DNA from: Acidobacteriota bacterium
GTDB taxonomy: Bacteria > Acidobacteriota > Terriglobia > UBA7540
DNA length: 64,000 bases
Assembly (NCBI GenBank): GCA_004298155.1
Contig: SCRD01000007.1
Location: forward strand, 248,001-312,000
Direction: 5' to 3'
Shown here: piece by piece, positions 56,331 to 64,000 of the stretch
Layout: every line of letters begins with the position of its first letter
How positions within the stretch are numbered: the first letter of the stretch is position 1
Position numbers and translations under genes: made by a program
Notes under the pieces: model-generated
The model's input: only the letters and a program-made list of their open reading frames with translations
What the model was told of the DNA's origin: nothing
The model's database searches: none

Positions 56331-57644
56331 ATGAAGATCGCGGTACTTGGACTTGGATATGTAGGTTGCGTGACGGGTGCGTGTCTTGCCCAGATGGGGC
56401 ACATCGTACTCGGCGTCGATGTCTCTGAGGCAAAAGTGCGTTTACTCAATTCCGGCCAACCGCCCGTGCTGGAGCAGGGACTGGACGTCCTGGTCGGGAA
56501 AATGGTGGCGGAAGGCAGGCTTCGAGCGACCCTCGACCCCTCAGAGGCGCTCGATCGGGCTGATCTTTCGCTGGTGGCTGTGGGTACGCCTTCACGTGGG
56601 GATGGCAGCGCCAATCTGGATCATGTTGTATCTGCGCTTGAAGATATCGGGCGCTCACTGCGTAGCGTAAAGAAGTTTCATGTGGTTGCAATCCGGAGCA
56701 CCGTGCCGCCCGGGACCACCGAAAACCTGGTGATCCCCACACTTGAGAAAGTGAGCAAAAGGCGCGCAGGGCTTGATTTCGGAGTCAGCTTCCATCCCGA
56801 ATTCCTTCGTGAAGGCTCCTCGATTTACGACTTTTTCAACCCGCCCAAAACGGTTCTTGGCACGAGTGATACCAGAACTGCCCGGCGCCTGGTCCGGATG
56901 TGGAAGCCTGTCAAAGCTCCCGTTTTTCTGACCTCATTCAAGGCTGCTGAAATTTTGAAATATGCTGACAACAGCTTTCACGCGCTGAAGGTCTCTTTTG
57001 CGAACGAAATCGGTTCGCTGTGCAGACGGCTTGATGTCGGGAGTGAAGAAGTCATGCGAATATTCGTCCAGGATACCAAGCTCAATATTTCGCCCTTATA
57101 TCTCAGGCCTGGTTTTGCATTTGGCGGTCCCTGCCTGCCCAAAGATGTCAGGGCGCTCGGAAGGCTTGCCCGCAAGAACGGATTAAACCTTCCCCTGATA
57201 GAAAACATCCTTCCAAGCAACGCCTGCCATTTAGACAGGGCCGTGGACCTGGTGCTTTCCACAAAGAGGCAAAGGATCGGAGTTCTTGGCCTGGTATTCA
57301 AATCGGATACTGATGACCTTCGCGAGAGCCCAGCCTGTGAATTGGTGAAGAGGTTGATCGCCGCCCACAAACGGGTAAGAGTTTATGACCCGCGTGTAAG
57401 GCTTGACCGATTGTTGGGCGCCAACCAGGCCTTTATCGGCAAAGAACTTCCGTTGCTTCCGCGGCTGATGACGCCATCCTGCGCAGAACTCACAAAAGCC
57501 AGCGACGTCATCGTTCTTGCCGGGAGCCATCCCGAATTCGAACTTGCGGTTAAGGGCCTTAAAAAAGGCACAATTCTGATTGATCTCGTGGGGCTAAAGC
57601 TTGACCTGGGACGTTCCGGCATTGTCAGAAAGCGACTGACATAA
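56331..57644 (+). CDS. GDP-mannose 6-dehydrogenase / UDP-glucose dehydrogenase family (AlgD-like)
   Basis: 437 residues. The N-terminal NAD domain (VLGLGYVGCVTGACLA), central domain with Lys210 and Asn214 (AAEILKYADNSFHALK), catalytic Cys268 in PGFAFGGPCLPKDVRAL and a C-terminal nucleotide-sugar domain (LGLVFKSDTDDLRESP) are all present. Length and cysteine position equal those of AlgD of Pseudomonas, and QDTKLNISPLYLRPGFAFGG is AlgD-like, so GDP-mannose is the more likely substrate than UDP-glucose. It makes a uronic acid donor for polysaccharide. Confidence 0.85.
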   Translation: MKIAVLGLGYVGCVTGACLAQMGHIVLGVDVSEAKVRLLNSGQPPVLEQGLDVLVGKMVAEGRLRATLDPSEALDRADLSLVAVGTPSRGDGSANLDHVVSALEDIGRSLRSVKKFHVVAIRSTVPPGTTENLVIPTLEKVSKRRAGLDFGVSFHPEFLREGSSIYDFFNPPKTVLGTSDTRTARRLVRMWKPVKAPVFLTSFKAAEILKYADNSFHALKVSFANEIGSLCRRLDVGSEEVMRIFVQDTKLNISPLYLRPGFAFGGPCLPKDVRALGRLARKNGLNLPLIENILPSNACHLDRAVDLVLSTKRQRIGVLGLVFKSDTDDLRESPACELVKRLIAAHKRVRVYDPRVRLDRLLGANQAFIGKELPLLPRLMTPSCAELTKASDVIVLAGSHPEFELAVKGLKKGTILIDLVGLKLDLGRSGIVRKRLT

Positions 57645-57908
57645 AATTCACTTTGAGGGTGCAACATCTGCGCCTGGCGCGCCCTGGACATTCGGGACAA
57701 AGGTTATCCGTCCCGCCCTTGGTCCATTCCCGCTTGAAAATGCCACGCCAGCGGCAGGGTTGCATTCAAAGCAGTAACCGGAGCACAATACTTGTTCTTA
57801 GCATAAATCGGCAAGCGGCCCTGTGCACGCTGAGTTGCTGCCATGCGCGGCTGAGTGCGCAAACAATGGGAAGCTCCCCACGTGCACGAAAGGTAACCCG
57901 GAGAAAAG

Positions 57909-58748
57909 ATGGCAATGAAGTTGGGAATTGTTGGTTTCGGAGTTGTAGGGAAAGCTTTGGCGAAAGTTTTCCGCTTTGAGCGTGGAAATTCGAACCTGGT
58001 GATTTACGATAAATTTGTCAGAGGGATGAACACCCCCAGGCGGCGAGATGCATTACAGCAGTGCGACCTTGTTTTCATAGCCGTTCCCACTCCTGAAGGT
58101 GCGGATGGAAGGTGCGATCTGTCGGCGATCGAAGAAGTGGTTTCCTGGGTAGCGCCGGTCATGTGCGTCAAGTCCACAGTTCCACCTGGAACGGTCGACC
58201 GGCTCGCGGAGCAGACCGGAAAGGCGATCTGCTTCAGTCCGGAATATGTTGGTGAAACCACCTGGCATCCCCTGAAGGGAATCGAGAGCCACGGATTCAT
58301 CATTGTTGGAGGAGATCAGTCCGCCCGTCAGTTGGTTGTCCAGGCATACCAGCAATTCCTGGGGCCGCTGCCGCACTATTACATTACTGATGCCAAAACT
58401 GCCGAGCTCTGCAAATATATGGAAAATGCATTCCTCGCCACCAAGGTTGCCTTTGTCAACCAGTTCTACGATATCGCGCAGGGCCTGGGGGTGGATTTTA
58501 ATGAGTTGCGTGAGCTCTGGCTTGCCGATGATCGCATTGGAAGGTCACACACCGTTGTTACCGCAGAGCGAGGCTACCGGGGACGTTGTCTTCCCAAGGA
58601 CATGGCCTCCATCATCCAAGTCGCCCGGCAGGCCGGTGGTGCGCCGCTGCTTGAAGCCGTTGACCGTTTCAACGATGAGGTCTGTCGCAAAGCAGATGAA
58701 GCCGATAATGCCGCGAGGCGTATGGCCAAAAAGAAGAAAGCCCGCTGA
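57909..58748 (+). CDS. Short nucleotide-sugar dehydrogenase lacking the C-terminal domain
   Basis: 279 residues. It has the NAD-binding domain (GIVGFGVVGKALAKVF, AVPTPEG, VKSTVPPGTV) and the central domain with Lys169 and Asn173 (AELCKYMENAFLATKVAFVNQ) and Cys227 in GYRGRCLPKDM. The third domain that binds the nucleotide end of the sugar, about 120 residues, is absent, and the frame ends in a basic tail (MAKKKKAR). The clean start with GGAG 6 bases upstream argues against a random truncation. Reaction unknown; a subunit or a specialised dehydrogenase is possible. Confidence 0.75.
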   Translation: MAMKLGIVGFGVVGKALAKVFRFERGNSNLVIYDKFVRGMNTPRRRDALQQCDLVFIAVPTPEGADGRCDLSAIEEVVSWVAPVMCVKSTVPPGTVDRLAEQTGKAICFSPEYVGETTWHPLKGIESHGFIIVGGDQSARQLVVQAYQQFLGPLPHYYITDAKTAELCKYMENAFLATKVAFVNQFYDIAQGLGVDFNELRELWLADDRIGRSHTVVTAERGYRGRCLPKDMASIIQVARQAGGAPLLEAVDRFNDEVCRKADEADNAARRMAKKKKAR

Positions 58749-58756
58749 TAGCTGGT

Positions 58757-59860
58757 TCATGCCTTCAGAATTTCACGGGCCGAGTGAATGATGTAACGAA
58801 GGTCCCGTTCCTTCACACCCGGGTGGACTGGCAGGGATAGAACGGTTTTCGCCAGGCGCGAGGAAATAGGAAAGTCCCGGTCGAGTCCATAACCACGAAA
58901 TACAGGCTGGCCGTGCAGGGGGAGCGGATAGTGAACGGCTGTCTGGATGCCGCGAAGACTCAGCGCTTTTGCCAATTCATCTCTTGAGGTCCCTGCCTGC
59001 CTGGAATCGATGCAAATTGTAAACAAGCTGAATGCATGGCTTGTGCCAGAAACGAATTCCGGCATTTGGAGCCCTGGGATTCCGCTGAGCCCTTTCGCAA
59101 GGATCCTGGCATTTCTGTGCCGTGCTCGAACCGCTTTCGGGAGCCTGGCCAATTGGCGGAGGCCTATAGCGGAAGCGATGTCTGTGGTGCGGAAATTGAA
59201 ACCAAGCCGGACATGCCGGTAACGGCTCACCTCTCCGTGTGAACGGAGCAGGCGTAATTCAGAAGCAAGGGAGCTATTGGACGTCGTTATCATTCCGCCC
59301 TCCCCCGTGGTCATATTTTTTGTTGGATAGAACGAATAGCATACAGCATCCGGGAACGATCCCACATCCCGCCCGCCGAATTGTGCTCCGTGAGCCTGGG
59401 CGGCATCCCAGATGACTTTTAGCCGATGCCGGCGGGCCAGTCGCGCCAGTCCGCTGATGTCAGCAGGTTGGCCGTAAAGATGGACCGGAATCAATGCCCG
59501 CGTTCGCGGAGTGATCCGGCGTTCAACTTCGGCCGCATCAAGTGTAAAGGTTTTTGGGTTGACGTCGGCAAAAACCGGCTTTGCGCCCACCGCCGCTACC
59601 ATGGCTGCGGTTGCAACGAAAGTAAAATCCGGAACAATGACTTCGTCGCCCGGACGCAGGAGCGCGTAGCAGACGAGATAGAGCGCCGCTGTCCCGGATG
59701 CGACCGCGACGGCGTGGGGAGATCCAACGCTGGCGGCGAAAGAAGTTTCAAATTCTTTGGTGATTTTCCCCGCCCGGAGATTTCCGCTCTTCAGGACCTG
59801 CTCGACCGCCCGGATTTCACTTCGGTCGAGCGATACTTGCGCAATTGGAATAGTTCGAAT
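58757..59860 (-). CDS. DegT/DnrJ/EryC1-type sugar aminotransferase, probable ATT start
   Basis: About 367 residues if it starts at the ATT at 59860, the usual family length; the product would begin RTIPIAQVSLDRSE after the initiator. GAGGAGG lies 7 bases upstream of ATT, and no ATG, GTG or TTG with a ribosome site fits. The frame extends to 60082 only inside the upstream gene. PLP-lysine region is SFYPTKNMTTGEGGMI and SGTAALYL binds phosphate. It adds an amino group to a nucleotide keto-sugar for surface glycans. Confidence 0.85.
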   Translation of the reverse strand: MRTIPIAQVSLDRSEIRAVEQVLKSGNLRAGKITKEFETSFAASVGSPHAVAVASGTAALYLVCYALLRPGDEVIVPDFTFVATAAMVAAVGAKPVFADVNPKTFTLDAAEVERRITPRTRALIPVHLYGQPADISGLARLARRHRLKVIWDAAQAHGAQFGGRDVGSFPDAVCYSFYPTKNMTTGEGGMITTSNSSLASELRLLRSHGEVSRYRHVRLGFNFRTTDIASAIGLRQLARLPKAVRARHRNARILAKGLSGIPGLQMPEFVSGTSHAFSLFTICIDSRQAGTSRDELAKALSLRGIQTAVHYPLPLHGQPVFRGYGLDRDFPISSRLAKTVLSLPVHPGVKERDLRYIIHSAREILKA

Positions 59861-59882
59861 AGGGTTTCCTCCTCTTCCCGGT

Positions 59883-61205
59883 TCAAGAACTGGAGGCAAG
59901 GATTGCCGGTACAATATGGAATGCTTCCGTGATGGCATCGTCCATGCTGGAATAGTGCCAGGCGCCGAAGCGGCCGATCGACCAAATTCCCCGGGTTTGC
60001 AGATAATGCAGGAGTCGCCGAACCCGATCGCGCCGCTCCAAATCGTGCACGGGATAGGCATAAGGGAAAAAATTTCGCGCAACGCGCACTATGTCCGCTG
60101 GCTTTTCAATCCACCCAAGTTTCAACAGGCACGAACGAACCTGCTGCTCCAGGCCTTCCTCTTCGCCCGGTTTGGGATTAGAAATCTCGGCAGCAATCAA
60201 CCCAGTGCCCGGGGGCGCCAGTCCGGCGGAAATGTTGGAAGGAAAAACCAGGCGAAAAAACGGGAACTCGTCCTCTGGAAAGTAAACCCAATGGAAAGGT
60301 CGTGGGAGAGGCCGCCTGAGGCAGTACGTCAGGTTTAATAACGAAGTCCATCGTAGTCCCGAAACCTCCTGCTTCACCGGTTCCGGAATCCCTTTAGCTC
60401 TCTGGACGAGACTGGGCAGCGGAATTGTTGAAATCAGCCGGTCGTAGCTCACGCGGCCTCCGCTGTGGAACAGGACCGCGCGATTATCCAGGTCAATCTC
60501 AGCAGCCTCTTGATTCAGGTATACGTCTGTAAGCCGCGAATGGAAAGCCTCGCAGACGGTCTGGATACCTCCGCGCGCCGGATAAAAGAACCACGGGTTG
60601 TAGCCGACTTCGTGATGGTTACGACTCGAAAGCACGTTGCTGATGACCTGCCGCAATTGTGTTTGCGGCACGAACGGCTTAATCCAGTCCAGGCTCAACC
60701 TTGTCGGTTCGACCCCCCAGAGTTTCCGGTTATAAGGCCGCATGAATTGCCGCGCGATGCCGCCGCCAAAATTTTGCTCCACCCATTCGTCAAAGTTCGC
60801 TGGTTCATGGGCGCTGCCAAAAGTGCGCTTCGCCCACGTTTTGAGATAGCCGCTCAGACAGTCTATTTTGGCTCCGGATGGCAGGGCATTCAGGTGTGTC
60901 TGAAAGGGATAGGGCACATAGCTTCGCTGAAAGTATATCCAGGCGCTACGCTCCTGGCGGACAAGTTCCTCGCCCACGATGTTTTGGACCAGACTCTTTG
61001 TTTCTTCGGAACGGAAGTGCAGCACGTGCGAGACAGCGTCGAACTGATATCCATCAATCTTCTGTGTCCGACACAGACCGCCGACTGCAGGGGCCTGCTC
61101 GTAAAGGCTGTAGCTGCCCGGAGAGATCTGCTGCAAAGCATATGCAGCGCTGAGCCCGCTGATGCCCGCTCCCAAAATCACCGTGCGCAACCGCTGTTCC
61201 TCCAC
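59883..61205 (-). CDS. FAD-dependent amine-oxidase/UDP-galactopyranose-mutase-like flavoprotein
   Basis: 440 residues. The FAD site VILGAGISGLSAAYAL and EQAPAVGGLCRT at the N-terminus is clear, and the C-terminal GIWSIGRFGAWHYSSMDDAITEAF closes the FAD domain. Proteins of this kind often sit in polysaccharide clusters and are annotated protoporphyrinogen-oxidase-like; heme synthesis is unlikely here. It precedes the sugar aminotransferase by 22 bases. A promoter and palindrome lie at 61248-61277. Confidence 0.8.
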   Translation of the reverse strand: MEEQRLRTVILGAGISGLSAAYALQQISPGSYSLYEQAPAVGGLCRTQKIDGYQFDAVSHVLHFRSEETKSLVQNIVGEELVRQERSAWIYFQRSYVPYPFQTHLNALPSGAKIDCLSGYLKTWAKRTFGSAHEPANFDEWVEQNFGGGIARQFMRPYNRKLWGVEPTRLSLDWIKPFVPQTQLRQVISNVLSSRNHHEVGYNPWFFYPARGGIQTVCEAFHSRLTDVYLNQEAAEIDLDNRAVLFHSGGRVSYDRLISTIPLPSLVQRAKGIPEPVKQEVSGLRWTSLLNLTYCLRRPLPRPFHWVYFPEDEFPFFRLVFPSNISAGLAPPGTGLIAAEISNPKPGEEEGLEQQVRSCLLKLGWIEKPADIVRVARNFFPYAYPVHDLERRDRVRRLLHYLQTRGIWSIGRFGAWHYSSMDDAITEAFHIVPAILASSS

Positions 61206-61640
61206 AAATCCCGCTTCCGTTGGCCGACTGTGGCCTTATTCTCAAGTATGATAGCCGTTGGGAAACGTGTTTCCCAAGCGAGCTTCCTTGCCGGGCGTTT
61301 TTGTCCCGCAGGACCATCTGCCGGCAGCGTTGAAGCAACGTTATCTGCGGCAGGCTGTGAGAAGGCAAACCGAAAAGCATCCATTATCGCCTGTTTCCGG
61401 TTTCCAGCGCCAGCGCCGTGAGCGAATGCTCTGAGGGTTGAGACGCCCGCTCAGCATTTCATTGCGCTTGTGGGCAAAGGATTGGGAACGGACGTTGCGA
61501 AAAATTGATATTTTGATGTAGGTTAGCGTTCGGATTCAATGGCACTGAGCGGGGAACCAGGCGCCAACGCCTGAGATTGGCATGGGACGATCGGCGCTTC
61601 GGCCGTCATCGTCGGCCTCGCTGCGAAAAGAGAGGACATC
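61206..61640. other. Divergent intergenic region (435 bases)
   Basis: No gene. It contains the flavoprotein promoter and palindrome, and a small hairpin CAGGCG-CCAA-CGCCTG around 61559-61574 before the rhamnonate-dehydratase-like gene. Confidence 0.55.
61248..61277 (-). promoter_or_regulatory. Promoter and palindrome of the flavoprotein/aminotransferase unit
   Basis: Minus strand: TTGGGA (61272-61277), an 18-base spacer and TATCAT (61248-61253). The -35 lies in the perfect inverted repeat TTGGGAAAC-GT-GTTTCCCAA (61258-61277), a good place for a repressor. Confidence 0.45.
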
Positions 61641-62813
61641 GTGAAGATCACTGAAGTTCGAACCCGGGTTGTTGAATGGAGAGGCAAAACTGTGCCGCCG
61701 CAGCCGCACTTTTGCACGAATCCCATGGACCTGCTTGAACTGCAGTCGGATCCGATGGGCTCTTTCCGGTTTCACGGCTGGCTCATCGTGGAGGTATTTA
61801 CGGACAGCGGCCACGTTGGGATCGGGGATGCGGCGCTTGCTCCCCGCGTAACCAAATCTCTGATCGACCTTTATTTGAAGCCGATTCTGATTGGGGCCAA
61901 TCCGTTCGATTGCGAATTTCTCTGGCAGCACATGTACCGCCGCACCATGGCGTTTGGCAGGAAAGGAGTTGGCATGGTTGCCATCAGCGCGGTGGACATC
62001 GCGCTCTGGGACCTGCTGGGCCAGATCCTTAAACAGCCGGTCTTCCGCCTGCTGGGCGGGAAGACCAAGCAGAAGATTCCGGTGTATGCCAGCCGCCTTT
62101 ACAGCCAACCGCTCGACGATCTGGCCCGCGAAGCAAAGCAGTATAAGGACCAGGGGTACCGTGCTATGAAGCTGCGGTTCGGATGGGGCCCCGTGGATGG
62201 CGCCGCTGGAATGCAGAAGAACCTTGAACTGCTGCGGACCGCGCGGGAAGCAATCGGCGATGACATTGACCTGATGGCGGACGCTTACATGGGCTGGACG
62301 CTGGATTATGCGCGGCGAATGATTCCGTTGACGGCTAAATACAATCTGCGTTGGCTGGAAGAACCCGTGATTCCGGATGACATTGCCGGCTATGCCGCGC
62401 TGAAGGCGTTGAATGTGGTTCCCATCTCCGGAGGCGAGCACGAGTTTACGCTTTATGGCTTTCGGCAGCTTCTTGAGGCCAAGGCCATCGACTACATCCA
62501 GTTTGACACTAATCGAGTGGGCGGCATCACCCAGGCGCGGAAAATTCAAGCGATTGCTGAAGCGTTTGAAGTTCCGGTCATTCCGCACGCCGGCCAGATG
62601 CACAACTTCCATGTGGTGATGGCCAGCTACAACTCTCCGATGGCCGAATTCTTTCCTCCAGTGGACGTAGAAGTCGGCAATGAACTCTTCTGGTATATTT
62701 TTAAAGGCGAGCCAATGCCCGTTGACGGGTGCATCGAACTTAACGAGGACCTGCCAGGCCTTGGCCTGACCATAAACGAAGAGGGCCTCAAGCGGTTCGA
62801 TATCATCGAATAG
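61641..62813 (+). CDS. L-rhamnonate dehydratase-like enolase-superfamily enzyme
   Basis: 390 residues. Metal ligands Asp214 (LMADAYMGW), Glu240 (WLEEPV) and Glu266 (SGGEHEFT), and His316 in VIPHAGQMHNFH as base, are visible; RFGWGPVDGAAGMQKN resembles rhamnonate dehydratases. It would dehydrate a six-carbon acid sugar to a 2-keto-3-deoxy acid. The start is GTG with AGAGGA 6 bases upstream. The short-chain dehydrogenase 69 bases downstream may oxidise the product. D-galactonate or other acid sugars are alternatives. Confidence 0.8.
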   Translation: MKITEVRTRVVEWRGKTVPPQPHFCTNPMDLLELQSDPMGSFRFHGWLIVEVFTDSGHVGIGDAALAPRVTKSLIDLYLKPILIGANPFDCEFLWQHMYRRTMAFGRKGVGMVAISAVDIALWDLLGQILKQPVFRLLGGKTKQKIPVYASRLYSQPLDDLAREAKQYKDQGYRAMKLRFGWGPVDGAAGMQKNLELLRTAREAIGDDIDLMADAYMGWTLDYARRMIPLTAKYNLRWLEEPVIPDDIAGYAALKALNVVPISGGEHEFTLYGFRQLLEAKAIDYIQFDTNRVGGITQARKIQAIAEAFEVPVIPHAGQMHNFHVVMASYNSPMAEFFPPVDVEVGNELFWYIFKGEPMPVDGCIELNEDLPGLGLTINEEGLKRFDIIE

Positions 62814-62882
62814 GGCTGCTTCAGAAAATCAAGTTTATTGTTGATTCCAGGACGGCATGACAGCTAAGAGGACGAAGCGACT

Positions 62883-63635
62883 ATGAGTACACAGGACTTT
62901 TTCAGTTTGAAAAGCCAGAATGCTATTGTTACCGGCGGGGGACAGGGAATCGGTGAAGGAATTGCACGCCGGTTCGCCGCGGCAGGCGCGCGCGTCGCTG
63001 TGCTGGATTTGAAAGAAGATCTTGTACGCCCGGTCGCGGAATCTGTAGGCGGCATGGGGGTTGAATGTGACGTCTCATCAGCTTCGTCAGTCGAGAATGC
63101 CATTGGCAAAGTCCGCCGGCAGCTTGGACCCATTGATATTCTGGTGAATAACGCAGGGATTGCTGGCAGAACGCTGCCGCTCACGGAACTGGACGAACAG
63201 GACCTCGACCGTGTTTATGCTGTAAACCTTAAGGGCGTTTTCCTGACGTGCAAGGCGGTGATCGGCGAAATGCTTGAAAGGAAATTCGGACGCATTGTGA
63301 ACATTGCCTCCATCGCCGGAAAAGAAGGCAACCCGACGCTGATTCCTTACTCGGCCACCAAAGCGGCGGTGATTTGCCTGACCAAGGCGCTGGCCAAGGA
63401 AGTTGCGGGAAAAGGTGACATCACCGTCAACAGCATTTCGCCTGCGGTCGTTCACACCAAGATACTGGACAATATCTCGAAGACCACCTTGGATTACATG
63501 CTCAGCAAGATTCCGATGGGGCGCACGGGAAAGATTGAAGAGATTGCTGCCCTGGTGCATTTTCTCAGTTCGCGCGAAGCGTCTTTCACTACAGGACAGT
63601 GTTATGACATCTCCGGGGGCCGCGCTACATATTGA
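62883..63635 (+). CDS. Short-chain dehydrogenase/reductase, probably sugar-acid specific
   Basis: 250 residues. NAD site TGGGQGIGEGIA, NNAG at 89-92, catalytic Ser143, Tyr156 and Lys160 (PYSATK), and a C-terminal CYDISGGRATY that recurs in deoxy-sugar and deoxy-keto-acid dehydrogenases. After the dehydratase upstream it may act on 2-keto-3-deoxy-L-rhamnonate or the fuconate analogue. ATG follows GAGGACG by about 8 bases. Confidence 0.85.
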   Translation: MSTQDFFSLKSQNAIVTGGGQGIGEGIARRFAAAGARVAVLDLKEDLVRPVAESVGGMGVECDVSSASSVENAIGKVRRQLGPIDILVNNAGIAGRTLPLTELDEQDLDRVYAVNLKGVFLTCKAVIGEMLERKFGRIVNIASIAGKEGNPTLIPYSATKAAVICLTKALAKEVAGKGDITVNSISPAVVHTKILDNISKTTLDYMLSKIPMGRTGKIEEIAALVHFLSSREASFTTGQCYDISGGRATY

Positions 63636-64000
63636 AAGATTGCAGCGGGGAGGCTGGCTGTTCTCCGGCCTTCTGATTGTTTTCTTCGCCACTGCCGGGG
63701 TACTCCCTGCCTGTGCCCAAACGGGGCGGAGTTCACAGCAAGCGCAGGAATTGAGCGATGCCGCCCAGACTTCACGCCAAGTTTCCTGGAAGCTCCTGGG
63801 TAGCAACGTCCTGCACGACCAGAAGCGCATCTGGCTGTTTCCAAAGTCACTGGCGCAGGGAAACCACTGGTTGCCGACGCTTGGTATGGTTGGCGCGACA
63901 GTGGGGCTGATTGCGCTGGATCCTCATGACACCCCTTACTTCCGCCGCACTCAAGCTTTCGACACATTCAACAACGTAATGAGCAGCCGCAACACGATTC
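63604..64000 (+). CDS. PAP2-like membrane phosphatase or related exported protein, N-terminal part
   Basis: The frame from ATG 63604 runs off the right edge after 132 codons. Its start overlaps the dehydrogenase by 32 bases, with AGGACA about 7 bases upstream. A hydrophobic segment (about 17-38) serves as signal. SWKLLGSNVLHDQKRIWLFPKSL and LIALDPHDTPYFRRT recall the leader of acidobacterial PAP2-family proteins, but the phosphatase motifs lie outside the window. Confidence 0.55.
   Translation, partial: MTSPGAALHIERLQRGGWLFSGLLIVFFATAGVLPACAQTGRSSQQAQELSDAAQTSRQVSWKLLGSNVLHDQKRIWLFPKSLAQGNHWLPTLGMVGATVGLIALDPHDTPYFRRTQAFDTFNNVMSSRNTI

Noticed and set aside
56331-61205. Complete capsule or O-antigen cluster
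   Set aside because: Only precursor enzymes are here; the polymerase, exporters and most transferases are absent, and the flippase lies 18 kb away.
60465-61421. 318-codon plus-strand frame opposite the flavoprotein gene
   Set aside because: Antisense to a gene with a clear FAD-binding motif; composition is arginine- and alanine-rich without pattern.
61536-62612. 358-codon minus-strand frame opposite the rhamnonate-dehydratase-like gene
   Set aside because: The plus-strand gene has a full set of active-site residues; the antisense product has none and no ribosome site.

Overview
The window looks like a chromosomal segment of an Acidobacteriota bacterium (Terriglobia-like). The reasons are moderately high GC, two large MacB/FtsX-type permeases of the kind called acidobacterial duplicated orphan permeases (ADOP) next to PadR regulators, a TonB receptor with an N-terminal carboxypeptidase-regulatory domain, and many intergenic hairpin repeats. 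I see no tRNA, rRNA, CRISPR array, prophage or insertion sequence. The assignment is an inference from gene content.

Layout. 1-6667 (minus): a SUF iron-sulfur cluster operon read right to left, sufB-sufC-sufD-sufS-sufU-sufT and then an Rrf2/IscR-like regulator cut by the left edge; a promoter with an overlapping inverted repeat lies at 6763-6803. 6956-9313: TonB-dependent receptor. 9514-11842 (minus): egtD and egtB for ergothioneine, divergent from an OpuC-type ABC transporter (12023-14354) that may move ergothioneine or another betaine. 14361-18477 (minus): 2-oxoglutarate dehydrogenase E1 and E2. 18778-20073: L-fuconate dehydratase.

20578-31157 (all minus) holds two ADOP permeases, two PadR repressors with palindromes at their starts, an orphan membrane protein that carries only the ADOP prefix domain, an HtrA protease and a TSGGS-repeat DUF4097-type protein. 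The spaces between them are crowded with related hairpin repeats. 31398-33838: a Cache-like protein and a Tat-exported glycoside-hydrolase-like protein in an overlapping pair. 34256-35578: an unusual radical SAM protein behind a perfect CRP/FNR-type site. 35856-36590: a NarL-type regulator. 37120-41680: flippase and two GT39-like membrane glycosyltransferases. 41879-46082: aldo/keto reductase, class III aminotransferase and methylmalonate-semialdehyde dehydrogenase, the last two suggesting beta-alanine or beta-aminoisobutyrate breakdown. 46665-56136: gnd, divergent from tkt-tal-zwf-opcA-pgl-rpe, a nearly complete pentose phosphate pathway. 56331-61205: nucleotide-sugar dehydrogenases, a DegT-type aminotransferase that probably starts at ATT, and a flavoprotein, all suited to surface polysaccharide synthesis. 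61641-64000: rhamnonate-dehydratase-like enzyme, a short-chain dehydrogenase and the start of a PAP2-like protein.

Most genes are metabolic housekeeping. The best leads for something new are the radical SAM protein with a CX10CX2C motif and its CRP-like promoter, the ergothioneine/OpuC pairing, the PadR/ADOP-prefix/HtrA module, the composite hairpin repeat family, the paired GATGTkACAT boxes between gnd and tkt, and the probable ATT start codon.
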